Source of the DNA: Uranotaenia lowii
Taxonomy: Eukaryota; Arthropoda; Insecta; Diptera; Culicidae
Direction of reading: 5' to 3'
DNA length: 64,000 nucleotides
Assembly (NCBI RefSeq): GCF_029784155.1
Contig: NC_073693.1
Span: 238,762,750-238,826,749, forward strand
A program made the translations under genes and the position numbers. The first letter of the stretch is position 1; each line of letters begins with the position of its first letter. Positions 33,092-44,960 of this stretch are shown piece by piece. The notes beneath the pieces were generated by a model. It was given only the letters and a program-made list of their open reading frames with translations, was not told the DNA's origin and ran no database searches.

Positions 33092-36000
33092 CACCCAAAA
33101 TAATTTGCACGTCGTTGCTACGTGAAAAACTACATAATTTTTATCCAATCAATTTTCACGTAGATTCTACGAAGAAAACAAGTGGATCATTTTGTGAATG
33201 TATTGGTGGAGGAAGAGCTTCATATCACATTTACGTGAATTTTGAGTGAATGCAACTATCAATGTAAGTGAAAGTTAATTGTTTGATTATTGAAATCTAC
33301 GTGTTTTTATAATGAATGGGACGCTTTATAAAGATAAAAGCTAAAGTGTCCGTAATATGAAACCCACTAAAAATTGAAATTAAATTGACCTTATTGGATT
33401 ATAATGGGGAATAAACCGCACGGCGCGTGTTGCGTGATGGCTCAAAACATTTGCTTCATCTGAATTCAGGATGGGCTCCAGAACAAAATGTCACCTCTGA
33501 CGTATTTCATCTGTTACGCGCTCTGAAGTCAGACGAAGCAAATACTTTGAGTCATCCTACGTCACGTTCCGCCTTTCATAGTTTTATAAATCTGCAAAGA
33601 AAATAAAAACAGAATCATCCATTATAAGTATTTATTTTAAAACACATAACAAACACTTTCGTAAACTGATAACATATAAATTAAGTTTGCAGTACTCCAA
33701 CAATTTTTTTACACAATTTGATAATTACTTGATTCTATAGGTTGGCATCCAACCTTATGATTTGAAATAGGAGTGTAATGCAATATTCAATTACCCTTCA
33801 TATTTAGCTGAACTAATTTAAAAAAAAACTTATGACTAAATTTGGACACAAGAAGAGAAACTGTGATACATTGAACTATAGCAATAATTATTGTACCTAA
33901 AGCTAAATATAATGATGACCATTAATTGTATCATGACTCCGAGATCAGATTAATTATTCGGCTTCGAACAAATATAACTTTAAAATGGTTCAACAATCTT
34001 AACTATTAAACTATGAATAAACAGCATTGGGCGTTGGATGATATTGAACTTGAAGCTGGAAGTCTCCTGAAAAACAGAAAAAAATAAAATCTATCAGTCT
34101 TATTTATTTTACGGAAAAAGTTAAAAAAAAAACTGGAAATGAAATTTAAATGAATATTCAATCTATCGCTGAAGTCATAATAATAGGTAACATGCGAAGC
34201 GATCTGGAGTTGCATGCGTTTCGAAAATGTATAATTTCAATGAATGAATGTCGTGAAAGAATTTTTGCCAATAATTTATTGGTGACAAATGAACGACAAA
34301 CGGAAAATAAGTGAACATTTTTTTAACTGTTTGACAAAGCTTCTAAGGCATGTAGTTATCCGTCCTCAATCCATTAAAAAAATTAAGAATCAGATTCCGA
34401 AATAATAATGAAAATAAATTTCATTTAATTATTAACTACGTACATTGAAATTGAGATTCATATTACCAGCAATGGGTTAACAAAATCCAAAACAATAAAT
34501 AAGAATCAGGCCCAACATAATTAGAAACGTGAAGAGGTATACTTTCATCAAAGACATTTTTACTAACTTTAACTTTATCACAGACTTTAATAAAAGCAGA
34601 TATTGTTAGAAATCAATCTTTACTTAATTTAAATCATACGGTCCACTATTGAAAAAATTATTTCCTGATAAGTTGAATCCCAAATGCAAATGTTGGTAAT
34701 TCAAATTTATCACCCAAAAATTTAGAACCAAACTTTTGAAGCCAATATTCATAATCTTTTTTTTACACTTTATTAAAGCTTTCAACAGTATCAAAAATTC
34801 AACTTAAAATCTGATTAAATCCTGTACCAACAGTAAGAACAAATGCTTAGCAATAAAACGTTTGTTGAAAAAGAATGCATTTTGATTAATTCAATTAGGG
34901 TGCACTTTTGATCATTTTTTATCATTTTTGGTACCTAACAATTAGTGTTACTTTTTAAATGTAATTTTAAACTGAACATTAATAAAAAAAAAACTAACAG
35001 ATACATGAGCCGAAGAATGTTGTTCGGAATGCGGATGTTTTGCAACTAGTGAAAAAAAATATCCTACTTCAATTACTTACCCTCAATTTCTAGATTTGTA
35101 CTGGTGATGACCCAGGTTTTCCCAGCTAGATGACTGACGCTTTCGTTATGTTATTCCGCCGTTCCAATTTCGCTCCGACCTGAAATGAATAAAGGAGATT
35201 TTAGACTTAAGACTGAAATTTATGCTAACTTTAAAACTTACCTCAAACTACGCCTTGAGGGAAAAAACACTCGATTGCTTGTGTTTCTCAATCATTTCAC
35301 AAAAAAAAACTCCTTTTGGACCTCGACGTATGTTTTTTCCACGGACATTCCATAGTCTGGCGCATGTCGGAATCAGGCAACTGGGCGGCGAAGAATGCAG
35401 AACCCAGAAAGCCTCGATGGAGTTAAAAATCTAGGAAGGATTCCGCCGGCTGGTAAAGGGCGACTGGAGCCGACTCTGGTGGGGCAGCTGCGGGATCTCG
35501 CCCTGCGAAGCTATCTCGTGCTGACTGCAGTGAGTCGGCAGTCGTCTTTGGCTGAGTTCCGTGATTGCAATTATCGCTGTTAGTGAAGGAAAAAAAAAAT
35601 ATTGATAACATTCCAATTTAAGTCAAAGCAAATCGGCTGCTTACCGGATTTTCCTGCTGTTGCGCCAGGGCAAACTTTTGCCGAAACTGCTGCTGTTGCT
35701 ACTGAAAGGGATGTTTTTCTTGCGGTTCGGTCGATACGATACCAATCAATAAATGTTGGTTGTCGATTTGCCATCCGTTGAATCTGAAGTGGTTGCTGAA
35801 GACGTTTCCGTAGTGAGAAAATTGGTGATGCTCTACTTTTCATCTTCACCCCGGTCGATGGATTCGATACTTTGTCTCTGTAATCAAGAACCGTCATTAT
35901 TATCTGGGCAAAAATGGCTCAGATTCTGTTTGAAAGATGACAAATACTAACCTTGTTTACGCGGAAAACGGATACCCCCCAGATATGCAATCCTCCAACA

Positions 36001-36272
36001 TGGCACAGCCAACTTTATTTCATACCCGATACTAATGTTTGTTGTGTGCGTGAGGACACGTTTGAGAAAAATTCAACGATACCGGTTTACAGGAGTCCAC
36101 CTAGACTTTACGTGAAATTCACGAGTAAGTTATGTGGAAGTAAAGTAGTTATCACCATCGCGTCCTTGATTCACTGTGGCTACTACAGACTCACGTAGAA
36201 TCGATATTCTGCAACAAAATCTTACTTTACGTGAAAAATACCGTAGAAATAATTTCAAAATTATTTTGGGTG
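33092..36272. mobile_element. TIR element of about 3.2 kb holding exon-like fragments
   Basis: The terminal inverted repeats are CACCCAAAATAATTT at 33092 and AAATTATTTTGGGTG ending at 36272. Both ends then carry several TTCACGTA / TACGTGAA motifs, for example around 33120, 33170 and 33230 and around 36110, 36195 and 36225. There is no transposase. Inside, at 35092-35889 on the minus strand, lie GC-rich islands bounded by splice-like sites. No clear target duplication was seen, so superfamily is undecided. Confidence 0.6.
35092..35889 (-). pseudogene. Captured multi-exon gene fragment (three exon-like islands)
   Basis: On the minus strand there are three islands. Island 1 (about 35889-35645) follows TTGATTACAG and ends AATCCG/GTAAGC; island 2 (about 35556-35430) follows a CAG. 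Island 3 (about 35180-35092) follows CATTTCAG and ends TGAGG/GTAAGT. Frames are broken by stops and indels, but the text looks coding: QSIESIDRGEDEK, SITNFLTTETSSATTSDSTD, QQQQFRQKFALAQQQENP, PKTTADSLQSARDSFAGRDP and a piece reading SERNWNGG. Ser/Thr- and Gln-rich composition with retained intron borders points to a genomic (not mRNA-derived) copy carried by a DNA transposon. The parent gene is not recognised. Confidence 0.5.
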
Positions 36273-36675
36273 CATAGCAATAAACTGTGTTAGAAAACTG
36301 AGCAAAACCAAACCGCATAAAAAAACTTATTGTACCCTTATGATTTGTTTTTCGTTTAACACCTTTAGCGACAGAAAAGATGTAAAATTTAGTTCGAACA
36401 AAACCAAAAACTACTGCAACTGGTGTTTTTATGGCCTTTATGGCATCACACATTTGTCAAATACTACGAACTTTTATACACTGGATTCTTTTTTTTAATC
36501 ATCGCTCGATTCAAGTGAAGTGTCCTAAATCGATCATTTCCAGTCTTGTTGAACATTCTTAAGTGATCTCAGTGAAATCAGGAAGCTCAATGATTTGTTT
36601 TGGATAGTGTTTCCTGCTACGGTTGTTCCGGAACTTCCGTAGAGTCTTCGATTGGCCATTCCGGTCCATGACTAA

Positions 36676-39194
36676 GGGCAGAAACACAGTGCACGCGAGC
36701 GATTCGCGCGAAGAATCGCTCCTCATTTGAACACGTTGAAAACTGGGAGACCGTTCACAGTGCAAGCGAAATACCATTTCGAAAATTAACCGTCGCAGCA
36801 GTCGCGTGAATACTTTGTTTTGGTTCACCCAAACTTCATATGAACATGCACTGAAATTATTTCTCGGCAGTTTTATTTGAAAATATATCGCGATTTTCTC
36901 CGACTAACTTTTTAAATGACTTACTTTTTAAATAAATTCGAAGCAGAGATCAATTTCAACTATGACGAAGTTTTTTCAGCATATACCTGTCGATTGTCCA
37001 GTATATGGACGAAATAGTGACTAGCAATTTCTCAAGAGGAATTCGTAGCATTTTGCGATGCATTTGAAATGGTGAATGCTCTTTGTGCTGTTAAACTACA
37101 TTACTTCGGAGAAAAAATTAAACATTGTGAATTTATTTTATCTTCTTTTTTTTCTCTACTTATTTGAAACCTTTGGAGATTCCGCTGAGAAAATTGCGTG
37201 GTCATTAGGTCTCGCACGATCAAAAATTAATTTAATAATTTAAGAACGTGATTTTAACTTTGTTCATTCACTTATGAGGAAGGTAATTGAAATTTTCCTT
37301 ATTGAATCCAAAAAAAAAAAGTAAACTTTGTAACATGAGCAACAGGGCCGGATTAAGCCATAGGGGGCCCGGGGCAATTTTTCTCGGGGGGCCCCTATGG
37401 TTAGATTTTTTTTTCAAATGTTATCCCAGAGAAAACAAAACATTTTAAACGCGTAAAAGAACTGGAGATGAGTTCAGAATACTGTCTACAAATTGCCATG
37501 TTGTCTGCGTAGAAGATAGTTTCTGGTATCTTCAAATAAAACCTGTTAATAAATCACGTGCTAACATTGCCAAAGAGTTTAGAAATTTCTCAAAAATGAA
37601 GCTCTGATTTGAGCTACAAAATGCAAAATTAAATTCTCATTTCTTTAATACACCAAATAAAATTTTCTGATTTAGAAAAAAATGATCGAATAGATAATTT
37701 TAAATGATTTTCATTTCATCATTGATCGTCTGCTTCATCGAGAAATATTTACCCAATGACAATTGGGAAACATCATGAAGATTTGAAACATAGAATACAA
37801 AATTAAAAAAAAATAAATAAAATAATGAAATTCAAATTCTAGAGTTACAGTTAGAGCCGAAGCAGAAATCCCACCAAATTTGAATTTCACACAGAATCAA
37901 ATATCATTGAAAACAGTCAAATAAAGAATCCAAATGAGTTTAGTACCAAATCAAAGATCTCAAGTTCTCAAACTTCTGAAAAACCATGAAACTGAACTTC
38001 TGTAGCTAAAGAAACAACACACGACTTGAAAATCTCAATGAATTGAATCTGGAAAAAGATTGACGTTTGTATGTAATGAAAATGAGGAGATGTTTTTCTT
38101 TATTTTACCTGTTTCGTACAGAATATTCCAACTGACATGTTTCGATAACTAAAACAATTAAAATTGAGCTGTTTTGTCACATATTCTTCTTAATTTTTTT
38201 CCATTTGTTCGAATTCGGTTTACATTTTTTTTTTGTTGTTCTTATTTTGGGTTGAAAATTTTTAAAATTCATTACCAAGATATTGATATTCTCAGCCCGC
38301 AAAATGCGGGAGAACTCTTTCACTGCGTACTCTAAGGGCCCCCTTAACTTATGTAAGAGAAATGCTATTTTAGATATTATTTCACGGGGTCCCCTTTAGT
38401 GATTCAAGTTTTCATTCCGATTTTCTAGTTTTGATTTTTTTTATAGGTTTGAAGAAATTGAAGAAGTATGATTAAAGTAATGTTAAAACTTTTTTTTCCC
38501 TCGGGGGGGCCCCTGAGCCGGGAGGCCCGGGGCAATTGCCCCTTTGGCCCCCCCCTTTAATCCGGCCTTGATGAGCAAGGATAACGATAAAATTAAATGA
38601 TAAATATGACTCTAACACAAAGTTATCTTACATTAAAATGCTTTTGAAATTGTATCTTTGGTGCTTATTCTGCAAGTCACGTGCGTGGATTTGAATTGCA
38701 TCGGAATATATTTTATTATTTATTTTATCATTCTAGTTAGCTGTTTATATTATCGATGCATTTGAAATCAAGATTTTTCGCGCGTCGGCTATCACCTCAG
38801 CAATCGCCAATCCTTTTTGCTGTACTGGTGCCGACACTTGGAAGATGTTCGATAGATGTCTGGTCAACATAATTTGACGTCAGTGAAAGTCTGCTCATAT
38901 TGATGATATTGATGAAAACCCCGATGGTTTTATGACGCTGTTGAAAATTTTAATTGAATGTCTCTTTCGAACTATTTTATAATGATTTAAATAAAAACTA
39001 ACCTCTTAAAAATTATCCAATTTCCTATAAATTGATTTATATAAATATCCTTTCCTTTCCTATCAAATTAATTTTTCCTCAGTGTAAATCGCATCGCGTT
39101 CGTCGCGTGCACTGTGAACGATCCTGAAAAATGTTCGCGCGAAATTCATTTCAGGTTCATTCGAAAATCGCTCGCGTGCACTGTGTTTCTGCCC
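36676..39194. mobile_element. PIF/Harbinger-like non-autonomous element (TAA duplication)
   Basis: The inverted termini begin GGGCAGAAACACAGTGCACG and continue CGAGCGATT at both ends. TAA lies directly outside (36673-36675 and 39195-39197). A GCGAGCGATTCGCGCG hairpin follows at the left end, mirrored near 39130-39180. The 2519 bp interior holds no transposase ORF and was itself invaded by a hAT element (37343-38570). A 3 bp TWA duplication fits PIF/Harbinger (established knowledge); the assignment is otherwise inferred. Confidence 0.75.
37343..38570. mobile_element. hAT element nested in the Harbinger-like element
   Basis: The 8 bp ATGAGCAA is duplicated exactly at both sides (37335-37342 and 38571-38578). 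The termini are CAGGGCCGGATTAAG and CTTTAATCCGGCCTTG, followed by G/C-rich GGGGGCCCGGGGCAATT blocks at both ends. The 1228 bp interior is AT-rich with no transposase. The family is a hAT non-autonomous type by its target duplication and CAGGG start. Confidence 0.88.
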
Positions 39195-39213
39195 TAAGTC
39201 GGGAAGCTATATC

Positions 39214-39620
39214 CAGCGTTGCCAACCTTCCAGATTTTTCTGGAATCTTCCAGATTTTTATGTGTCATGTTGTCTGGTCCAGACTTTTCATAAAATATCC
39301 AGATTTGTCCAGAAATTTCTATAAGCTCAACGTTTTAATAAAAAAAACTATTGAAATCCAACAGCTCATATATCGGCAAGACTGAATTTACTGTGAAGCA
39401 GAATACAGACGTTATTTTTACAGCTGTATGGGTATAAGCTTAGACACATAGACTCAGAAATTGATTATTTTCAAGTAATGAGTATTGATCTCTAGACTAC
39501 AATATTGCTATCTGGCGACCAAAAAAAAGGTCGTCACCTGTAAAGTTAGCCATCCAGACTTTTCCAGACATTTTTTTCAAAATCTTCCAGACTTTTCTGA
39601 AAAAACAGTTGGCATCACTG
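39214..39620. mobile_element. hAT MITE with CAGYGWTGCCAAC ends
   Basis: The exact 8 bp duplication GCTATATC lies at 39206-39213 and 39621-39628. The ends are CAGCGTTGCCAAC and GTTGGCATCACTG. Several CTTCCAGATTTTTC / CCAGACTTTTC repeats run from both ends. Length is 407 bp, with no transposase. It starts only 20 bp after the Harbinger-like element. Confidence 0.88.
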
Positions 39621-40074
39621 GCTATATCTGTACCAATTGGCCAGGAGTGGCTTGGAAAGCAGCAGCAATGTCTAGGACTCGTTTTCGACATTGTAGAAAA
39701 TCGCCTTATTTCGAGAAAATCGTTAAAAAACGTCAAAAATAAAATCGTGTTAAAAAAAAGATAAAATTTGTTACAAGTTATTCCTTTCTCTGGGTAAGGT
39801 GATAAACACATGTTTTGAGTTATCAAAAAGTACAGATCAAACCAATAATTTTTCTGTCTACGTCAATGTGATGTCCCATTATCATTGAAACTTTTGTTTT
39901 GATGCATAAGTGTTGCATGACATCCAAGTTGACGGTAGTTCCTTCGTTATTCATTTTGTCCCACTAAATTCCCGTCCTGGACCATTACAGTGCAGTGTGT
40001 ACAGCATGACCCAAAAAATGCGAACACTTTTTAGCTGTCTGTTTTGGGTTGTTTTTGGTGATTTTTGAGTATCC

Positions 40075-40390
40075 CTGTTAAACAGTTAATAACTTTTTTG
40101 ATAATAAGATAGTTAGGGTCTCCGACAAAGTTGTCCAGCGGGAAATTTCCTTTAAAGAATTTAAAAATTGGCATATAAACCAGGCTCGGTACCACCAGAA
40201 GAAACAAAAATGATTGTGATTTTTCAGTAGGTACAAAATATTCAATCATCCCTTAAAAACCTCAAAATTTAAATTTCTCATGTAAGCGTTAATCAAAAAT
40301 TCTGCAAAAAATCTAGATACGTTTTGAATTCAAACGAAGACCAGGGTTTAAGAATTGCAAAAATGACCCCAAATCGACTCAGTCTACTGT
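40075..40390 (+). repeat. Solo arm of the 21.3 kb foldback MITE family
   Basis: Matches the right arm at 21820-22140 in order. It runs from GTTAAACA...TAATAACTTTTTTG through AAGTTGTYCAGCGG, AAATTGGCA and TTCTGCAAAAAATC, to GACCCCAAATCGACTCAGTC. The other arm is missing, so this copy lost half of its hairpin. Confidence 0.7.
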
Positions 40391-40429
40391 AGTATGCCAT
40401 ATAGCTACCTTTTACCATGTGAAAAATTC

Positions 40430-41240
40430 TCTTCTTGAAGGAATTTGTCCATGGAAGCCAGAAAATTGAAGGCGACGGTCTGCACGCAACGTAAAAGTGA
40501 TAAAACTGGTCAAGATGAAAGTGAAGCGGAATCCAATAAGATTAATCCGGAGACTGGCTGAGGAAGCGAATATCTCAAATTCTTCCATGCAACGACTGGT
40601 CAAAGATGGCTAATAAGCATCATCTAAGGCAAAAGCAAGTAGCCATTTGATAACAGAACGAATCAAAGCACTGCGACTTGAGCGCTCGAAGCGATATCTG
40701 TCTAAATTGAAAAATGAAGCAGCTAATCGTCTTGTTCTCAGACGAGAAACTTATTTCGATTGATCCGGTGTCCAATTCCCGTACGGATCGGTGTATTTCA
40801 CCCTTCACCCATGAAGGCTAAGGATGTTCAAGATAATGTGAAATTCAAATTGTCTCCTGTTTTCATAAAAGCGAGTAAATTAATACTAGAGTCTACATGC
40901 ACATTTTCAAGAATCAGGTACATCCGCGGATTTGGAAAAATTTCGATGAGCCCGCGACCGTCGTTTCCATGGATGGCCTATGGCATACCTTAAAATGGAC
41001 CAAACCTGACTGGAGGAGAATATGAAGATTTAACTGAAGGATTTTTGGCTTCCGAGCAGTCCGGATTTGAATCGCTCGAATCTTTGATATGGGTTAATGT
41101 CCAAGCGAAGGCCTGTGGATCCTCTTACTAAAGTGTCTATTCTCTAAAGGCTATCATTTCTGAGGCATGAGATCCGCAAGAGGTAAGTATACTCCCGATT
41201 CAGATCTCGCCTGGAGAGAGTAATGAAGAATGAAAGTGCG
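40430..41240 (+). pseudogene. mariner-like transposase relic
   Basis: Plus-strand frames contain RNPIRLIRRLAEEANISNSS and MQRLVKDG (helix-turn-helix), ALRLERSKRYLSKLKNEAA, LVLSDEKLISIDPVSNSRTD (first Asp in DEK) and ATVVSMDGLWHT. Later text resembles 'F-W-P-x-x-S-P-D-x-N-P-L-D' but is heavily altered (FLASEQSGFESLESLIW). Stops and frameshifts are frequent. The wording differs from the DD37E relics and fits a mariner/maT-like (D-type third residue) group; that subdivision is inference. Confidence 0.65.
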
Positions 41241-41820
41241 TGCACATTTCGAGTTATTGTTTCTTGGAATGATTGTCTACATGCCAGAATGAATACATAA
41301 GCTTTTAAATCATATGTACAAGTACCTTGATAACAGATATTTTTCATAAGTCATACTGTATATTGTAGATCGTTATGCCCTTATTTGCCCAAAATGGCTT
41401 ATTTAAGCTGTAGCAAAACTTTCAACACTTTTTTAAAACACTCCTTCAAGTTTAAGCAGAACTCTCAGAACTGCATTAAACACACACAGAGCCACCAAAA
41501 ATAATACAAAATATTTTGTGCTCTCCATGTGATCATACAACAGACATTTCAATTTTTAAGGGATCATAAGTCTCTGGGTGACGGCAGGTTGTACTCTAAT
41601 TCGATCATTCTGGCCATGGCTATCGATAACAGAGCGATTCAATTTCACACGTGTTTTTTTTTTTAATTTTTACATTGTACAGTCGATATTGGGGCAGTTA
41701 TTCTTCGATTATCAACAACCATTATGGAAGCCGTTGAATGATTTTAACGGTCGTCATTAATCAGAAATCAAAATAATGATTTAATTGATAAAAAACAGTG
41801 TTTTGTACTGCAAATCTTAC

Positions 41821-42132
41821 CTAACGTGAGCAGCGAAGTCACTCCGAGCGTAACCCGTGCCGGAATCGCTTCCGGTTTGATCCAGAACGAGATCCAGGAC
41901 ATCACCACAATCAGCGCCGACGGAATGTACGTGTGGAACAGATGATAGCCTAGGCGCCGCCTCAGATTAAAAACCACCGCCAAACAGGTGAAATTCCCAG
42001 TCGAGTATTCGATCGTACAATCGGTCGTGTAGTTGTTACTGATGTCCAGCTGCGGCAGCTCAATTTCCGGATTAACCACCAGCGGATCGGTCATGTTCCA
42101 GATGAACACCAGATCCTGCACCGTATGGGATA
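41821..42132 (-). CDS. pHCl: pHCl-like Cys-loop chloride channel, penultimate exon (ligand domain to M2)
   Basis: Minus-strand exon after a CATTAG acceptor, ending TTAG/GTAAGA within M2. It encodes the last part of the extracellular domain (VQDLVFIWNMTDPLVVNPEI and following). The second disulphide loop is DCTIEYSTGNFTC, typical of GluCl/GlyR/pHCl-type receptors. M1 is in LGYHLFHTYIPSALIVVMSW, and the start of M2 has the Pro-Ala-Arg anion-selectivity motif (AIPARVTLGVTSLL). Function by family: proton- or ligand-gated chloride flux at the plasma membrane of neurons or epithelia. The intron phase (1) matches the terminal exon at 25651. The signal peptide, Cys-loop and the other upstream exons were not found between 42133 and 64000. 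Calling pHCl and not another insect anion channel rests on recalled family wording. Confidence 0.88.
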
Positions 42133-44765
42133 CTAATGAGAGGGAAGATGTTTCGGTTAAACAATTCTGAAGATTAAGGCCTAAGAACTTTTTTTTTTAA
42201 ATTTAAAAAATTATAGAACGATAAGACGAGTCGTTGGTTATTTGAACAAAAAGTTTGGAAAAAAACCTAACAATAACATTTGGACATGCAATCGTGCATT
42301 CATTGCCTATTGATAAATATCAAAAAGAAACAAATGGGTTAGTTCTGTAGAGAAAAAAAAAACAAGTTAGTGATGAATGCAAATTGTTTAAACTAACTTT
42401 TTATATCAACTATGGAAAGTGCAACTAGTTGGCAATGTGTTGGCAGTTTCTAACTTTCGGTTTCTGACGTTTAAGTTTTCTAAGACTTTTAATTGTCATA
42501 GTAAAATTACACCTCAGTGCCAACTAACGCAATGCTCAGACAAACGAAAAACTAATCTAAAATCTAAACACTAAACACTAAATAAATAACGATTGCAATA
42601 CTTACATGATCACACACTATATTTTTACAGAAACAAAAAACGTTTGCGAACTACGAGAGATGAAGAGTACAGAGTACACGACTTGGCTTTGGGAGCTTCT
42701 AGAAAGGGCTTAGTTTCAGTTTTTTTTTGTTTTTTTTTTTCATACTATCTAAAACGAGATTTACGGTGCCGAAAACCTTAAGAGTTTTCGTTGTTCTAAT
42801 CAAATACAAAATGAAAATTTGCTAGTATATGGTACACAAAATGAAAGGAGTGGGTGATTTTTCTTTTCAATTATTGCTTGGTGAAAAATGGAAAAAGTTT
42901 GTTTGGGTTATTCCAAAAAGGTGACAGGTAAAATACGAAAAAAGCGAAAGAAAACAACTAACTACGACGGTTTATTTTAGTTTCCGTTTAAACTACTAAT
43001 GCTTTATTTTTCAACTTCAAACATGGTTCGTGTGAATATTTAGTTCCTGTAATTATTGTTTTTTTTGTTCATTGATTTCTTGTCTTAATCTTGTTGCTGT
43101 TTGCGGTTGTTGTTGTTATTGTAATTAATATTTCCGGTACGAATATATTGGTTCCAATCGGTATTATTATGTTTTCATTAAGTAGATATTGGCTGATTAA
43201 AACAAAATTAAACAGTTACTGGTTCAAAGGCTTCATTACACTATGGGTGTTTTAGTGGGTTTTGACAAAGTTGGGTATCAACAATATCGGGGTGCCATTT
43301 ACAAAATGTCAAAGAGAGTTGTTCGATACGATTACTTTTGCTGCATCAACTACGATAAAAAGATTAAAATTAATGGGGAAAGAAACTTAGAAAGATAATC
43401 TTAATGCAATCTACCATTAATCAAATTAATGTGTCATTTTTCGATACGTTTTGTTTGTATGTTGTTTATCAAAGCACTACAACTAAAAAGAGGATAGTTA
43501 AAAAAAAATAATCTCATTGCAATCAGTAATAGTAGGTTACAAACTATAAACTAAGGCTTAAAGATAATCTAAAGATAGAAAAAGGGAGAGCGCTATTCAT
43601 GTTTAGGTGTGTTTATTCGCTTATTTGTAATCTACTTGTTTGTTTTTTTTTATTCAATCGGCAACCAGTGGTTTCACTAATATCTACAAAGTACATTATT
43701 TGCTTTAAAAATATGTTTGTTTTTCAGTGTGTATGTTTGAGTGTTTGTTTGTTTGTTTGTGTACGTGTGTGTTTTTGAATTGCTACCACAATTACGCGCA
43801 ACGGTTTTAATACTACTTGTTACATCACATTTGCATTCTACAGCTACTGCTACTACAAAATGTTTTTTTTTTTCTGTTGTTTTGGATTTTATTCCTCCAC
43901 ATCACCATCAGAGTGATATTTTGTTATTTCGTTCATTACTATTTTATACACTACACAAGTTATTGGTATTTTTTTTTCGTTTAATTTTAATTGGTTCAAA
44001 ACAACAATTGGCTTGTTTTGTTTAGCTTTTATTTCTGCGAATATCTGCGATAGTTTCGATCTATTACTTTTTTTTACTTTCATGTCAATACTTTGTTATT
44101 CTGTTTTTTTACATGCACAACTTTAGGTTGTTTTGTGATTTTTTTTTTTAACTTCAAATCTGTTTTCATACAGGGAGTTTTGTGATAGTGTAGGATACTA
44201 TAAAGGTATGCATGACTGATGTTTTGTTTTTCTGTTTTTGGTTGTTGGAAAGAGAATTGATTAACCTACGAGTACATTAATGATATGCTATCGGTTAGTC
44301 AAACAGGTGGATTCATCGAGAGGGATTAATGATTGTTATTTTTAGTGGAAGTGTAGAGGGGATGGTTACGAAAGGTTAACGAAAGGTTAATTTGGGTAAT
44401 TTCAAAGTGAGTTTATGATATTCGTGTTTGAAACAGGAAATTCCGTTTGAGAAATTTATGTTTTTCTAAAAGTAGAAGCGTGACAACCGAATATAAGTCC
44501 TCTATGTGCTTTAGTTTGGTGAACTGGTTTTTAAATTAGATGACAATGTATTTTTTTTTTTCAAAAAAATTATTGGAAAAACATTAGAAAATTCAATTTT
44601 TAAATTTCATTGTCTCGAAACACAAAATTGAAAAAAAGTCATGACTTATTTCAAAATAATTTCTGATGACATCATTAATGGTAAATATTTTTCGTAGGCT
44701 GTTTATGCTCGCAATTAAGAAAAATTGCCGAAAGTTGAACACAAACAAAAATCAGACACATAAAA
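42133..44765 (-). other. Upstream intron of the channel gene, T-rich
   Basis: Long T-rich and TTG-repeat stretches (for example TTGTTGTTGTTATTG near 43109). No further channel exon could be recognised. Confidence 0.4.
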
Positions 44766-44769
44766 GGGC

Positions 44770-44960
44770 TTGTGATATAGCTCAGTTAGCAAGTCCGTTG
44801 CCTCCTGAGCCGATATCCACGAGTTCGAGTCCAAGAGTAAACATCGACCACAGTTGTACCGGATAAATTTTCAAAATCTGTCCTGAAACTGGAACGTTAG
44901 TATGAAGTCGCGAATCCCATAAAGATGGTAAAACGACCCTGATAGAAACAAAAAAAGACA
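44770..44960 (+). mobile_element. tRNA-derived SINE
   Basis: The A-box TAGCTCAGTTAGC is at 44778 and the B-box GAGTTCGAGTCC at 44821, at the normal Pol III spacing. The head reads GTGATATAGCTCAGTTAGCA. An unrelated body of about 120 bp follows and ends in an A-rich tail (GAAACAAAAAAAGACAC). It resembles mosquito tRNA-related SINEs such as Feilai in layout (established knowledge; sequence identity not checked). Confidence 0.75.

Noticed and set aside
43741..44025. 94-codon plus-strand ORF rich in Phe, Val and Leu
   Set aside because: It arises from T-rich intronic sequence, with no family resemblance.
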